DNA of 64,000 bases, taken from NCBI RefSeq assembly GCF_001638985.1, contig NW_017265139.1:1798001-1862000 (forward strand), read 5' to 3'. Positions 47,401-61,344 of this stretch are shown here, in pieces. A program made the position numbers and the translations under genes. The notes under the pieces are model-generated. The model did no database searches. It was not told where the DNA came from and worked only from the letters and a program-made list of their open reading frames with translations. This DNA comes from Phycomyces blakesleeanus NRRL 1555(-) (Eukaryota > Mucoromycota > Mucoromycetes > Mucorales > Phycomycetaceae). Each line of letters opens with the position of its first letter. Within the stretch, counting starts at the first letter, position 1.

Positions 47401-50400
47401 CACGAGTAATAAGAGGTTTCAACGATGAATTGTGGTCTGTCAATTCAAAGTCAATGTGTAGCAATATGTCTTCCATGCACCAATGCGATAGAGATGTAAC
47501 TCGGGAAAATTCTTTTACTGAAGGACTCTTCCACTCAACAGCATTCTCCAAGACGTCAAAGAATGGGTGAATAACATCTTGTACAGAATAATTTTCGTCG
47601 AATGGATGTATATCGTTTTTGTCGTGTAAATTCGACTCCAATGTTGACAACGCGACTATTCTTTCAATAATATAATCGCATATACTTTGTTTCATACAGC
47701 AGTAAATGTGCTCAAAAATGTGATCGGCATTTGTTTGTCCAAGTGCCCATATATCGATTCCAATTTTGTATTCACTTGGGGTATCTGTATCCTCAGTTAG
47801 ATCATAATTCAGGCACGCTTGAAGTGCAGACGTATTAAAGTGTCTAATCTTTTCTTCTTTGCCAGGGGCTTGTGAAATTGATATTCCCCTTGAGTCGAGA
47901 AGGCTAAGCATTGTTCCTGCCACACCTTGACCAGCGCTCAACTCAAATGGAGTGCATATACCGGGAGTCCTACTCGAGCAGCTGTAATAAAAGCACAACT
48001 CTCCAGTAATAGGGTCCAGAGTTTCCATGTCACTTCTTAAATCATATAATATATAAAGTCAATACCAAAAGGTGATTTATGTACTTTTTACTTACTTATT
48101 TTCCTTTCCTTGCCAGGGAGCAAAGCTAGATCCAGCACCGTATTTTAATGTACGGTGGCGCCGAGTAACGTGGCGAAGTTCTGGACCAGCTATTGCACGA
48201 AGTGGTCCAACTAGAATATTTTGCTTCAAAATATTTAAAAACTGAATAGGGTTGGCCACCAAGTCTGGAATGTGTACAATATGGTGTAATGTAGGAGATT
48301 TATCCACTGGAAGAATAAATTCGATATCCTACAAAGATAGTTAAATTCAAACAGACAAACACAAGGGTTTTCGTTGTTGTTGTTTTTGTAAAAGTCAATA
48401 AACTTACTGATCGTGATAATTTTGATGTAGGATTTCTTGTCAAGAATTGCTGGACTTCCTTCAATGTAATTTGAGAAGTCAGCCTGTTCTCAAGTAGGTC
48501 AACTAGCTCTTCAGAAATCCAACTTGGTAGATCCACTCCATGAACCTCCAAAACTAGCTCACGAGTTTCATAAGTTTTGGAGCCTCTTTTTATACTGGGA
48601 GACACGTTGCTGTCTTGTTTTCCAGGGCTCGTCGTCTTGAGACTCACTCTTTCACTTGAAATACTTCCAGGTGGTGATGTCTTTCCCTGGGTAACGTTAG
48701 GATGTTGAATACGATTGTGTGAAGAGCTTAAAAATGCCTCGCTATTATTTTGAGTGAGTGATGATCCGTAAGGTGATCCAGGGCGAGCGGCAACAGAGCC
48801 TTCGTACTCTGCATGAGAATCAGAGTCAAGAACATAATGCGTGGACGTCGCTTCAGAGAGGAAGTAATAAACTACCGAATTGTCTCTCATACACACAAAC
48901 ATATTTGGCCGGTTTTTTACGGAAAAAGGCCTCATAACCTCGTTTGACAGTATTCCAAGTGCAGCATTTGGCTGTAGTCGCCAATGTAAAGGAAATCGTT
49001 TTGTGTAAACAATATCGCAACCGAATTGGCCAGGCTGGAATTTTTTGGGTGGAGTAAATGTGGTCTCTTCTCCAGATGTCGAGAGAATTTCAACAAGATT
49101 GTCACCAGAGCCTGACTTGTCTGGAAAACTATCTTCATCGGAGAAATCATCGGAGGAGTATTGGTGTTTTCCTCCAGCATTATCTGGGACAAGTAGATAT
49201 TTGCTATCATAAAATATAATTAAATATACATGATTGCCAATATTTTGTACACGCATAATTACCTGCAAACACGAGTATCATGCATATTTTGTAGAAGAAC
49301 AATCTTATTGGTTCTCTCGAGAACTTCATTCACCATGGCTTTAGTTACTCGAATGATCTCTGAGCGGTTAACTGATTGCTTTAGTTTGGAGTAAAAGTAT
49401 ATTTGAACACTTTGAACTTGTGGTATAAGTAAAAGCCAATATAGTTGCTGACTCATCGGGTCAGCTATCGTGCTGGTTTCTATTATCTCATCTTCTTCAG
49501 GTGTTTCCGGCTCAAAAATACTGATACCCAATCCTTGACAGAACTCGTCATTTCCAGCCTGATCGTTTTCCGGATGGTTCTTTTGATCAATTGATAAATT
49601 GAGCCCATCGTCCCTATATGTTTCACTCCCATCATGCGAAAATCTATCGTTCCCTGACAAAAGATCCAAATTCAAAGCGCCGTTATCACTAGCATAAAAG
49701 CAGTCTCCAACACGAATTAGTCTGTAAGGTGTACTTCTGTTCTTTTCTAACTCTTCAAAGAAGACTTGTCGACTGCTTGTTTGGTTCTTGGCAAATACAA
49801 GTGGCATAAACATTGTTGTAGGGAAATCTACAAACGGGTTCTTTTTCATAAGCTGCGCTTCAATGTAACGAATGACTGATTGAGTTATTGGACCCGAACG
49901 TAATAAACCATGCATGATCTCCTCTGTAAAAAGCCAGTTTAAGCGTGCTTCTGTTTCTACAAGCGCGTCTTGTTTATCTCTTGTCAATGAAGACAAACTA
50001 GCACGATGCGACGTCCCTCTTTCTAAAAACGGGCTACTGGTATTAACTGAGTCAACAAACTGATTGTATTGCTGAATATATGGATGGTATTGTACTTACG
50101 GCTGGTGTTGGGTAGGTGTATCTCCAGCACATCCAGAAAGATGAGAAAATACGACATTTACGGGATCATAGTCAACTTGTGGAAGTGTCATACAGGTCAG
50201 ATGAAGTGTAGCTGCGGTCCCATCCGCCGAGTCGACAGGTGAAGCCAAAGACCCAATTGAATTTGGCTCATAGTTGTAATATTCTCCTGAATCTGATATT
50301 CCTTCGTATGAAGAGGGCAAATGATCAAGGGGAAAAGATACCTCTGAAACCCTATTTGAAACGTGTGGCTTCCGAAGCGTACATTCTAGACGAACAAAAA

Positions 50401-53400
50401 GAGGATTCTGCGCACAGACAACCACGTCTGCAAGATTGCTTGGTTTTTCGCCAGATAAAGAAAAGCCAAGTTTCTGACCAACCTTTGCAAAAGGTGGTCT
50501 GTAGCAATAAATATTCTGCCGCTTCCCGGTGGTTAATATAACAGGTTCAAAATAGTGCCCGAGAACTGAAATAAATCTTTGGTGGGCAAGTTCAAGCTCT
50601 TCTTGGCTGTGCATAGATATGTACATATGTAATCAATATATAATTAGATATGGATATATATATTGTCTTTCTTACTTTGTTCGGCCACGTCTTTTTAACA
50701 ATGTCTGTACGTTTAAATAACCAGTAAGATCAATGTCTAAAGTTGATTCGTCACATATTTCCAAAACTTTTTCAAAATCATCTGCTTCCACAGCCCGTCC
50801 ATGTAAAAAACAGGTAAAAACAGATTTGACAAAGCTTCTAGAATATACACGAGTGACATCCTGCATTAATCGAAGGGTCCTATCGGAAAGGGTATTTTTC
50901 ACAAAAACGTCCCCAAAGAAACCGCTGGAGAGATGTGGACATAGTGTGGTACCAAGGCTGTCAAGCCATTCGTCAGAAAATGTTTTCTCGGCAGTATTTA
51001 CAGATATGCTTTGATCAAATGATTCTGTGGGTGAACTTGGCAACCCAGGGTTAATTTGATCAGGCAATTGACGATGACATTCAAATACGAGTAAGCTCAT
51101 ACAATCAAAGTCTATATTTTTGCTGTCATCTAATACAGGATAAGTAGACGGTTGCTGATCTTTGGCGTGTACATCATTTAAACGTTCAACAACAGCATCA
51201 AGGCACGGTATCAAAATGACTACAAACATAGACGGGTCAAACGTCTTAATGAAGCAACGCATATCTCGTAGATTTCTGGCTATGTGCAGAGTTGTAGAAG
51301 TAGCACCAGGCTGTTTACTCTCGACCAGAGACTTTATGAATATATACCAGAAATTGTCCACTGGCGTTTTCTTCAATAAAATATCATTGTCCACTATCGA
51401 AGCTAAAGACTGCTCAATATAATAGTGTAACAAGGCCATATCACGATGTACAGGGGGAAGCTTCGAGATGTTATCTTTATGCTGGCAAAATAACTCATCT
51501 GGCCGTGGACAAGTACAAGTAGCATTTCTGTCAGACTGCCAGACAGTTTGGATATCCCCAATGGGTGAAGAGGCCGGGCTGAATCTTGATATGTATCGAG
51601 ATTTTAATCCCAAGCGTTCAGTATGTTTGGCTATACCAAACTCTTCGAACGGTTTTCCGATCTCTCCAAGCTTTGTGGCGACAGGGGCAGTAGCAAACGT
51701 ATAAAGAGATTCGCTTTTGTTCTGAACAAGGCAATGGCTGCTATATTTTGGGCATGGGTATGAGGCGAGCAAAAATGTACCAAGTCGCAGTACAGAAGAT
51801 ATGTTGAGCATATTATTTTGGCGTATGTGTTGAACACCAGTGGTTTCGCAATTGCTTCTCTCGTGTACATTTTTGTTACTATTATCTTCTATTTTTGATA
51901 CCCTACCGAGAGTATTGATATAATCAAATGTTATGAGCTGTGTCATTATTCCTTTGTCATCACTAAAGATGTCAAATGTAACGGTTTTGTCGATTTCATA
52001 GTTTAATCCAGTCGAGACAGGTTCAAGCCAAACCTCTGTGATGATTTTCTTATTGGGAGCATCTCTCCATATATAGTACTGAACTGCAGATACTGTATTT
52101 CCTGTCTGGATTTCTTTGTAAAAATGACACGCTTGTTGTTGAGATGTCACAAGGATGTATTTCTTTAAAATAAAGGGCCTTAATATTTCTTGTATTTTAA
52201 TTCGTTAAAGGAATAGCCTACCTGGTCCAAACGTGCTTTACACAAGTACTCAAACACCAGACTTTGAAGTCCCATCAAGTTGGCTTGGGAATAGGTTTCA
52301 GGTTGAAAATCTTGCACTTCCCAGTGCCACGCGCGATGATATAGGTAGTTGCGCACAATAAATTCTCCCGTGAGCCAAAACGTAGAATTGATGTACCACA
52401 TCTTGTTTATTTGTATCTGTTGTTGTTCAATCTTTTCTTCTGATGCCATGTAGTGTACACTGTCTCTCATCAGCAGAGTAGACAGAGGTCGATTGACAGC
52501 TGTAATTGTCATATGTTTTTGATTGTTGAATCTAGTTGATGCTAAACGCCTAATTTCTATATTCTCCATCATATCCTCTTGATCTTTGGGCGGTGTTGCA
52601 AGAAGTTTTTTCAGTTCTTCAACAACAGCTTGTCTTTTGGATACATTCGTATTGAAAAATAACAATCTCACACTAATAACTCGATCTTTGTCCTGGCTGA
52701 CACGCACTTCACAGAATTCCATGCATTTGTTAATAATACAAGCATTTGGAATAGGTTCCCTTTCTTCTTGCAGAAGAATTTCGTCTGTATTTTTGGGCAT
52801 GGGTTCCCATTCTTGCCGTGGGGGTTCAGGGCTTAGTATCTTAATACAAACATAGTCCTTTTTTGTAATGGTTGCCCACTGAGACAGGCGGGTGTTCACT
52901 TGTAAAACAGCATTTTCCATATATTCTGGAGTATCCCCTACTGATTTTTGTGCACGTCCATATATAGCAGGACATACTGCTACCAAATCAAAGCAGCAGT
53001 CATCGTACCAATAACGACTATATGGCCGATAATCTGATCCATTGAGTTTATCCCATGTGGTGTCGAATTGTTGAACATATTTCTCATGCGAGGTGTAAAG
53101 AGTATCACTTGCATAAGAGTTCATGCTTACAAGGGTTTTCATCATCGTATCTGTTTCTGACATGCGTACCAAAAGCTTCTTCAATTTTCCAACCTTTAGA
53201 AATCCAGGAGAGCCCGAAAAATCTCCACCAACACTACCAGTAACAACTCCCATCATCTGACTCCTTCTTTGGAAAGCATCCCAGTTTTGAAGCATGTGTG
53301 CAAAAGTGCTGTTAGCACGAACAAGAATTTCAACCTTTGGTGCCTTCATGCAGCCTAGCATGCCTTCTTTCTCATTTGTAGACTCATCTTCAAGCAGAAC

Positions 53401-55886
53401 TGATGATAGAGAACGTTCGTGGATTGAAGAGAATCCCTTTAGATATTTTGCCCATGTAGATGACCAGTTTGCTTGAATCCTGTATTCAACAGTAATATTT
53501 GGCTGCCAATGTAAAACTAGAGTAATCATCACTCGTTCTTTCTTTGACAGGAAATCCTCAGGACCATTTGCTGTTCGTCTGTGTCTATTGTCATCAAAAA
53601 CAATAGAAGACATGTAGAATCCTTGTCGAATACGAGCATTGATGGCGTGCCAGAATTCAGTTGGAAGGTAGTATTCATGGTATTTTAATAGTTTTGTTTC
53701 TACAGCCATAGGCTCTGAATATGGATCCCATGGAAACCCAATAGCAGATATCATTGCCCGGTTGATTTGGTCATCATAATGCATTGCCCTGTTATCCATC
53801 CCAAGTTCTGGCAAAGGATGTGGTAGATGGTCACGGGACAGCTCCAAAGATATATCGTTTGCTCTTCCTGAAGCTGTCATTCTTCTGTTGTCTGATCTCA
53901 ATTTATCAAAGCAAATTTCTTTCAAAAGGAATCGAAGGTGGTATATGTTGGGTGCTGGTATATCAAGAAGATCTTCTTTTGGGTTTAGGTATGTGGGCTG
54001 ATGTGATGTATATCCTCCAGTAAAAACGTTATATGTAGCTGGAAGACAGTTTTCTGCATATATAAAGTGCCCATTTGTTGCCTTTGCTGTAAACCTTAAG
54101 ATTTCATTGTCTGGAACGAACCCGAAATTGCACCCTGGTGCGAATTTATGGTTTGAGCCAAGCTGAATGATGCTGCAGGAGATATCGTCGCTAGATAGTT
54201 GTTGAATGATTGATTCGTCTTGTAAGTTAGATTTAACAACACCGTCCGTAATCAGTATCAATGATGGTTTTCCCATTCTAGGCTGAAGATTAAGAATAAA
54301 TGCTCCTGCACGCAATATGTATGCCAGGCTACTCCCTGACTTTCCAACTCCCCACACATCCTTTTTTGTCCCTGCCATATTTTTGAGAGGTCTCTGGTGT
54401 ATATTTGTAGACATTGAACTAGTACGATGATGTAGATGAGGACGATTGTGGGTCGTTTGAGCTGGCTGTTGAGGTTGTTTAGTACTTGCAGAATCGAGCT
54501 TTTCAACAATACTGTGACGAGGTGATTGAGATTTGTGGCCCATTCTTAAACTTTTTCTCTTGTCAGTTTTTTTAATAGGTTCCTTTTCTGCAATGGTTCT
54601 TGTTACAAGGTAAGGTGGATCGACTGTATCAACTTCGAATTCGGCTGGGCCTCCCTCTTCAACGGCAGAAGAATGATCTCCTCGTACATCGAGGGCATAT
54701 CCAAGCTTAGCTCTTTTCTCTTTCAACTGTTTTCTAAAAGTTGCCAAGTCTGATTGGAAAGTCCTTACAGCTACGTCTAGTGTCTCAAGGACTGATACTA
54801 CATTGTTCAGAGTTATACGGGTATCTTGCAACAAAACGCGCATAGTAGGAAATTTAGCCAGGATGGGTATAACATTCATGTTGGATCCAAATTGTGAGCA
54901 TTCTGCTATGACTGTGATATAAATGACTGGTTCAAACTAAGAAATTCGATATATACCAAGAAGATATTATGATTATTAAAATTACTGGGACAAGAATACT
55001 CATAATTTTACCATTAAATTTTGAGATGATGAGTATTGACCAAGAGAGAATGGAAGGACAAGACCATGGATAATGTTTTCAAGTCTGGTCAGACGAAGAT
55101 GAGATACGATTTGAAGTTTTGTAATCAATTTACAGCGATACATACGTCTTATAAGCACTTCCGATCATCACCCGACTACTACCAGCATCTATTGTTGCTA
55201 GACTCGAACTTAGATCCAGCATAAACACTTTTCGGTATTCTTGTGCAATTGATAAGATCCTGGTTCTAGGTGTAATTATATACATTTTTTCCGCGCTTTG
55301 TGGATTTGGGATTCGTGGCGAACTTGCAGAAGTGAGGCCTCTGTCTGATTGTGATACTTTTGCTGGAACAGTATTAGGTAACGGCGTATTCGGAGATGTT
55401 AGTGTCGATGGATCATATATTGATGTTTCTGTCTGAAATGTATTAAAATTGGGGCTTGTGTCTTTACGTTGGCTTTTTTGGTGCTGGTTCTGTTGAGATG
55501 GTTCCCAGATACCCTTGGGACTACCAGAAATATGCAACAATTGGAAGTCCTGAGAATGGTTGTAATGATTATGAAAAAAGAGAGAGAGCGAAAGACAAAA
55601 AAAAACCATAAGAGTTCTAATCAATTACTACCCACCAATAATTACTTATTTCTCACCCTATCTTCACTTTCTGTAACAGGCTGAAACATGTGTTTTAATA
55701 ACCATATGTCGAGTTCATTTCTTTTGATTGCGCTTGTTTTTCTTAATAAGATCGCAGTATGTGCCTCGACAACCTAGAATATTAGGCTGAGGTCAGTCGT
55801 ATGAATTTCTGTGAACAGATTCCCTCTCAATCGATTATTTTTTTTCGGACCTTTGTGTCTTTGTTGAGAATGCATGTGTTTGGCAT
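44430..55886 (-). CDS. SZT2: SZT2 homologue (KICSTOR scaffold, TORC1 regulation)
   Basis: Twelve exons on the minus strand: 55886-55851 (uncertain), 55773-55657, 55549-55146, 55084-55012, 54936-52222, 52162-50676, 50606-50100, 50036-49263, 49203-48408, 48328-48096, 48035-44939 and 44879-44430; about 3562 aa (human SZT2 about 3430). Family support is strongest at the N-terminus: AILLRKTSAIKRNELDIWLL, EYRKVFMLDLSSSLATIDAG, TLENIIHGLVLPF, then SSLAYILRAGAFILNLQP and SLILITDGVV (near residue 440), SCSIIQLGSNHKFAPGCNFG and VPDNEILRFTAKATNGHFIY. These correspond in order and spacing to animal SZT2. In animals SZT2 holds KICSTOR together and brings GATOR1 to lysosomes. Yeasts lack it. Exon 1 (donor GTCCGA) and hence the start codon are weak; all other joins keep phase. 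Confidence 0.85.
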
Positions 55887-56871
55887 CTTGTCTAGGACTG
55901 ACACAGTCAAGTAATGTTATTCGGTATTATTGAGCGGGGTATGGGTCAGCAGCACTATACACTACACTATTAAAGAAACCCAAAACCAAGAATAAAGAAA
56001 TAATTGAAAGAAAAAAAAAGAATGTGTAATATTGAAACATTAATATCAGGAATCTGGATCAAATGCGATTCATTTGAAAATATACATTTGCCGAGAGATT
56101 CTCTATATTAGCATCAGCACGCTGCTGTAGAAAGCGAGAGAGAAAAAAAAATGGTTGTTCGTCCCTGGTGCACTCGTTTCAAGGAAAGAGAGGTTTACTA
56201 ATCAAACACCGATTTATACAGCTTGCCACTCGATGCGCTCTTTAAAACTCAAAAGAAATAAAAAAATATAATCATTACAATCATCTTGTTATCTTTAATT
56301 TCACAAAGACGCAATTAGACACAAGATATTTGTCACTCACCGAACTATAGCTAGTAAATTATCCTTATTGACTGATTGTTTTGAATTGACAAATATATAA
56401 GCTTATAATGGATATTCTACATAATCTAGAATGCTCACAAAAAAAAAGAATTCATTGGATATTTTATGTACCAATTGAAGTTTCAAATATCTATAACGAA
56501 AATAATAATAAAAAAGCATGTTATTTACTTGATGAAATTTAATCCTCGGTATTCAATTTTTATTTTTTATTTTTTGAATATATTATATAGACAGCTTATA
56601 AATCTATTGACAATAGCTAGCCAAATAATATGTATCTACTTAATGTATGTATACTATTGTGTATTTTCATCTCTACCAGCAATACAAGTAATTTTAATTC
56701 ATCAGAAATAAAGGAAAAAGAGAGAGAAAGAGGGTGTAAAAGACGTCATGTTTAATATGACGTCGCGTTCACGGAATTTTTATAATTGTGTTAATCATTT
56801 ATTTTTCAAAAAGATGTCAAAAACCCAGGAACGCGCCTGTTGTTTGCATTACGATTCATTTGTAAAGCATT
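55887..56871. promoter_or_regulatory. Divergent promoter region SZT2 / POM152
   Basis: A 985 bp spacer between divergent start codons. It is AT-rich with a purine tract (56711-56733) and a paired GACGTC element close to POM152. No coding segment is supported. Confidence 0.6.
56742..56764. promoter_or_regulatory. Palindromic pair of GACGTC (bZIP/CRE-like) sites
   Basis: Two 8 bp arms, GACGTCAT and ATGACGTC, separated by 7 bases form a perfect inverted pair about 110 bp before the POM152 start. TGACGTC is the core bound by CREB/ATF-type bZIP factors. The symmetry suggests a functional site. Confidence 0.5.
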
Positions 56872-59800
56872 ATGGCAGATCCAAGACGGGTTGAAAGACC
56901 ATTGGCCTTTCCACAGGATCCAATCCCACCTTCTCACCTACTCGCGCGTATACATCCATCAATTATAGATTTCCCAACACAACGCTACTATGCAGTATCT
57001 GCTTTTATTTTGCTACAAGCACTAAAAGCCTATAGTGCCTGGAAAGACGCTCATTATTTTGAACATGACCCATCTTATAACACGGCATGGATGTGGTGCT
57101 ATGCTGATATATTCTACATGACGATGCTCTGGTACATCCGAATTCCATGGTTGCAATTCACTAAATTCAAGACTATCTTTATTTTACTGGTTTTATTTTC
57201 TTTAAACTTCCTTATGTTTGTCATACCAGTGGTAGGTGATTTTTCTTTTTATATACATATATTAAAAAAAAATTAATTAATCTTTTAAACTAACTGTTTT
57301 TTATCATTCTTTTTTACAAGACTGCTGTCAGCATTGCTTTGTTCAAAAATACCTTCGGTATGATTTCATTTGATCTAACCTAATCTATTTTCATTACTGA
57401 TACATTGTTTCATCTGTAGGAGACTTATTTACTCGTAGAATTGGCGCCTCTCGAGCAAAGAAGGTTAACGTAAATGGTATTATAAATGACCCATCTCATA
57501 TTCTCGGAAGACATACCCTTCATATCCTTCCTCACGGGTAAGAAAACAAATAAGCATATTGTTTTGAAGATAATCTTAGGATATTCAATATACTTATCAT
57601 TCTTATATACTAATTTACAAATATATACATATTTGTATACTTGCATATTTGTGTACGCACAAACACACACACATATATATATATATATATACATATACAT
57701 ACATAGATCTGCTGAACTTAATCCCTTTAATGAGTTCTATTGTCTGCCTGCAAGATCCAAGGGGAAGAAAGAAATTTTTATTCCAATTTCGATGAACAAC
57801 ACAATTCCATACAGTCTCACTATGGAGCATTTTGATTTCGACACAAAATTGAATACAACAAAGGGTCTCTCTCGAAACGATTTAAAACGTACAATTGAAT
57901 TGAACTCTAAGGACGACGGAGCAGAAATATATTATGTTCGAATCAAAGCACCTGGACTTTATACCTTAAAAGACGTGAAGAGCAGAAATAATATCGATGT
58001 CAGAACTAAACACAAGGCTGTCTACGTTTTCACCTGTCCAACTGCCGAGTTCGAATCCTCAGCCACAACTGATCTTTGCACAGGAGATGATGGACCGGTT
58101 GGAATCAAAGTCAGTGGTGTACCTCCTTTCTCTTTGGGATACATTCAACGAGTAGGAGACTGGGAGTTTCCGTCAAAGATTAGCCAAATTAGACCCCAAG
58201 ATGTCAATGTTCTTCCCGCTGAAAAGATTCACGACATGGACAATGTTGATCCTGAGTTTTTCCGCCCAAACCCAACCCAGTTTTACTCGTGGGCAGCTAC
58301 CCATCACCAAACAGTTTACTTGAAGCCAACTCTTGAGCACCCGACTTTGTACGAATATCAGCTCTTGAACGTCACAGATGGATTTGGCAACACTGTTTTT
58401 CTCGATCAGTCGAGCGTTATAAACTTTAGAGTGCACGAACATCCATCAGCAAAATTTGCTTGCAATGACGTCGATCCTCCAAAACTTTTGGTCAACGAAG
58501 ATGTTGCACATATTCCTTTCGAACTTCAGGGATCTGGTCCCTGGAAGGTCGGCTATCGACATATCCAAGAATCAAATGATAAAACGACTGAATTTAACGT
58601 TTCTTTGAGTGTTCCAATGGCAAGTCTCCAAGTACGATCCCCCGGAATTTATGAGTTATTGGAAGTCAGCGATAGCTATTGCAAAGGAAATATCCTCACA
58701 CCTTCTACCTGCCGTGTCGTCCAACCCCCGCTCCCTTCGATCGAAATACGCGAAACACCTATTCCATCTGAATGCTCGGGAACTGACTTTATCGGAATGA
58801 AATTCTTTACAGAATTGAAGGGTAACATATTATACTTTGTGAACAGTAGTACAAAGGGCATGTGAGACTTATTATTTGATGATTATTTATTAGGAACTCC
58901 TCCATTTAATCTAAAATACAACGTATATAAAAAGACCGGAAGATCAAAGACTATTGTAGGAAGCTGGAATGAGACAATCGATCGATCCCGCTACATAATT
59001 TCTTACATGCCAACAACAAGCGGGTACAGTCTATAGATTCTTTGTACAGCTTACCTATCCTTGTTTTTTGTCTGTTTGTTTGATTGTTTACTTACCGATT
59101 GAAACTTTATTAGAGATTACATTTATGAATTCGAGAGTTTGAGTGATAAGAATTACAGGGATCAGGATATCAGTAAATACGCATTCTCGCATACCGTTTA
59201 CCCTCAGCCTGATGCATCATTTGATGAGAGCTTGACAACTCTCAAAACAATCCGTACTTGCGTCGGAGAATCGATCTCTTTGGATGTCAAATTGACAGGT
59301 GCTCGACCATTAACCCTCTTCTGGTCTATATCCGGCCAACTGTACTCTGAAGAGATACAAGACGACAAGTATCGTCTTAAAATCCCCAATCTTGAAAAGC
59401 CTGGCCCTCATGTTGTTTCTCTTGTTATGGTACGTGAAATTTCTGTATTACACATTTGTTTTGTACTAACGTTAACCATAACACTTTATTACAATTATGT
59501 TGTAGATCAAGGATGCAAATGGATGTTCAATCGATTTAGAGGCACGTGATGTGGTCATTGACGTTAGACGTGAGCGTCCTACTGCTGGATTTTATACCAA
59601 CAATCAATTCAATGGTTCTGTCGAGATCACTCAAGGATCCACTGCAACTCTTCCCCTCCGTTTGGCTGGAAAGGGTCCATGGATGGTTGGATACAAGAAC
59701 ACAGAAAAGGAAAATGCAGAGACCAATATGGTTGTTACCGAAGATCCCAATGCTACATTGGAAACTAAGGAACCTGGAACATATGAAGTAGTATCTGTTC

Positions 59801-61344
59801 AGGATGAATTTTGTAGAGGAAATGTTATTCCATCACCATATACAGTGCGTTGGATCGATAAGCCTGTGATGACAATTGACGACGAAACAGCCATTCTGAA
59901 ACAAGAAGATGCTTATGAGAAACCTGGTGTCTGCCAAGGAGCAAGTGCTAGTGTTGGTATCAAATTTCAAGGTAAGTTAACCTTTTAATCCGGAACATGG
60001 GTGTGGGTATGAACATGGACATTTTAGTAACAATTTTGGATAAATGTATTTGTAGGCCATGGATCATTCTATTGCTCCTATGATAAGTACCAGGTTGGAT
60101 CCTGGAAACTCAATCCAGTTCATCTTGGAACTGAAGAAATCAATTCTGTATATCCTAATGCTCAAGTTAATCTGGATACAAATACAAGCGGAAAGTTCCG
60201 ATACCTGTTCAACAAAATCGCAGACCAGAGATACAGCGATCCTTTTGTTACTTTCCACAGGCAAACTGTTGAATACACCGTCCATCCTCTGCCAACTGTT
60301 GCCTTTTCCGGAAGAACAAAAAAGCAACACTCCTTGTGTGTGGGAGATAGTTTGTTATCCAATGACATGCCCCCAATCTGGTTAGATCTTACCGGACAGG
60401 CACCATTTGTTGTAGAAATCCGAGTCAAGCATCAAACTGCTAACCACCTCCAGACACATCATCTTAGTGTTCCTACTCACAAGTACAAATTAGAATTATT
60501 TGATGTACTCGAAACATCTGGTCTTTACAATATCGAGCTTGTTAGCGTTGTGGACAACAATGGCTGTCACTCTACTACCCCAGCATCTAACCCAGTGTTG
60601 ACGGTTGAGGCTATGGAAGTAGCAACCATCAGCTCCTCTGACACATGTGCTGATCACTGTGTCGGTGATGATTTAGACTATACTTTGTATGGTGTCAGCC
60701 CATTTGCAGTTTGTGAGTACAAAATATGTAAATATTGTAAATATCTAACTAATATTATTCTTGTTCTGTTTTGCTTATAGCCTACCAGTTTAATGGACGC
60801 AATAAGAAGATTACGGCTTCTTCATCAACTCTATCCATTCTTGCTGACAGTCCTGGTAATCTTACTATTATCTCGGTTGGCGACAAACGCAATAAATGCA
60901 CCACATATATAAATCATATGACCAGCATTATTCATCAGACACCATCATCATTTATCAGTGGTGGCAGAGAAGTTTTTGAAAACATTCATGAGGGTAAGCT
61001 ATGATTATGATTATGGTTTTTGCGTGGTGATTAACCTGGATGATATATCTAGGTGATACGGCACAGGCTGTCATTGATCTAGTTGGAACCCCTCCGTTTG
61101 AGTTCAAGTGGCAAAGAAGTGAACTAGTCTGGAATAAAGACAAAAACCATCATTACAAGGGAAATGTTCTGGAAACTCATTTGGTCCAGGATGTGCAAGA
61201 CAATCGCTATTATATTAATACCGCGGTAGAGGGCATTATTGAGGTATGAAAATTTGGAGAATAGTCTATATACTGTGTAGCTAATGATATGTTTTGTAGG
61301 TTACTTATATCAAAGATCGTTACTGCCAGTATCCTCGTTTGTAA
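56872..61344 (+). CDS. POM152: Pore membrane nucleoporin Pom152
   Basis: Eleven exons: 56872-57231, 57321-57357, 57420-57537, 57707-58821, 58894-59023, 59114-59429, 59506-59971, 60056-60712, 60781-60993, 61053-61243 and 61300-61344; 1215 aa (yeast 1337). The short N-terminus (PQDPIPPSHLLARIHPSIID) precedes hydrophobic helices at about 43-60, 75-92 and 98-130 (FKTIFILLVLFSLNFLMFVI). Repeated immunoglobulin-like domains of the perinuclear lumen follow. Each begins near a GxxPF motif (SGVPPFSLGYIQR, KGTPPFNLKYNVY, TGQAPFVVEIRV, VGTPPFEFKW) and ends near PGxYxxxxVxDxxC (SPGIYELLEVSDSYCKGN, EPGTYEVVSVQDEFCRGN). It anchors the nuclear pore membrane ring. Intron 3 (57538-57706) carries CA and TA repeats. 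The tail ends in DRYCQYPRL. Confidence 0.95.

Noticed and set aside
57538..57706. Read-through of POM152 intron 3, giving one long frame from 57486
   Set aside because: The segment encodes repetitive CA/TA-derived sequence; splicing GG|GTAAGA to CATAG|A restores the conserved HGSAELNPF join.
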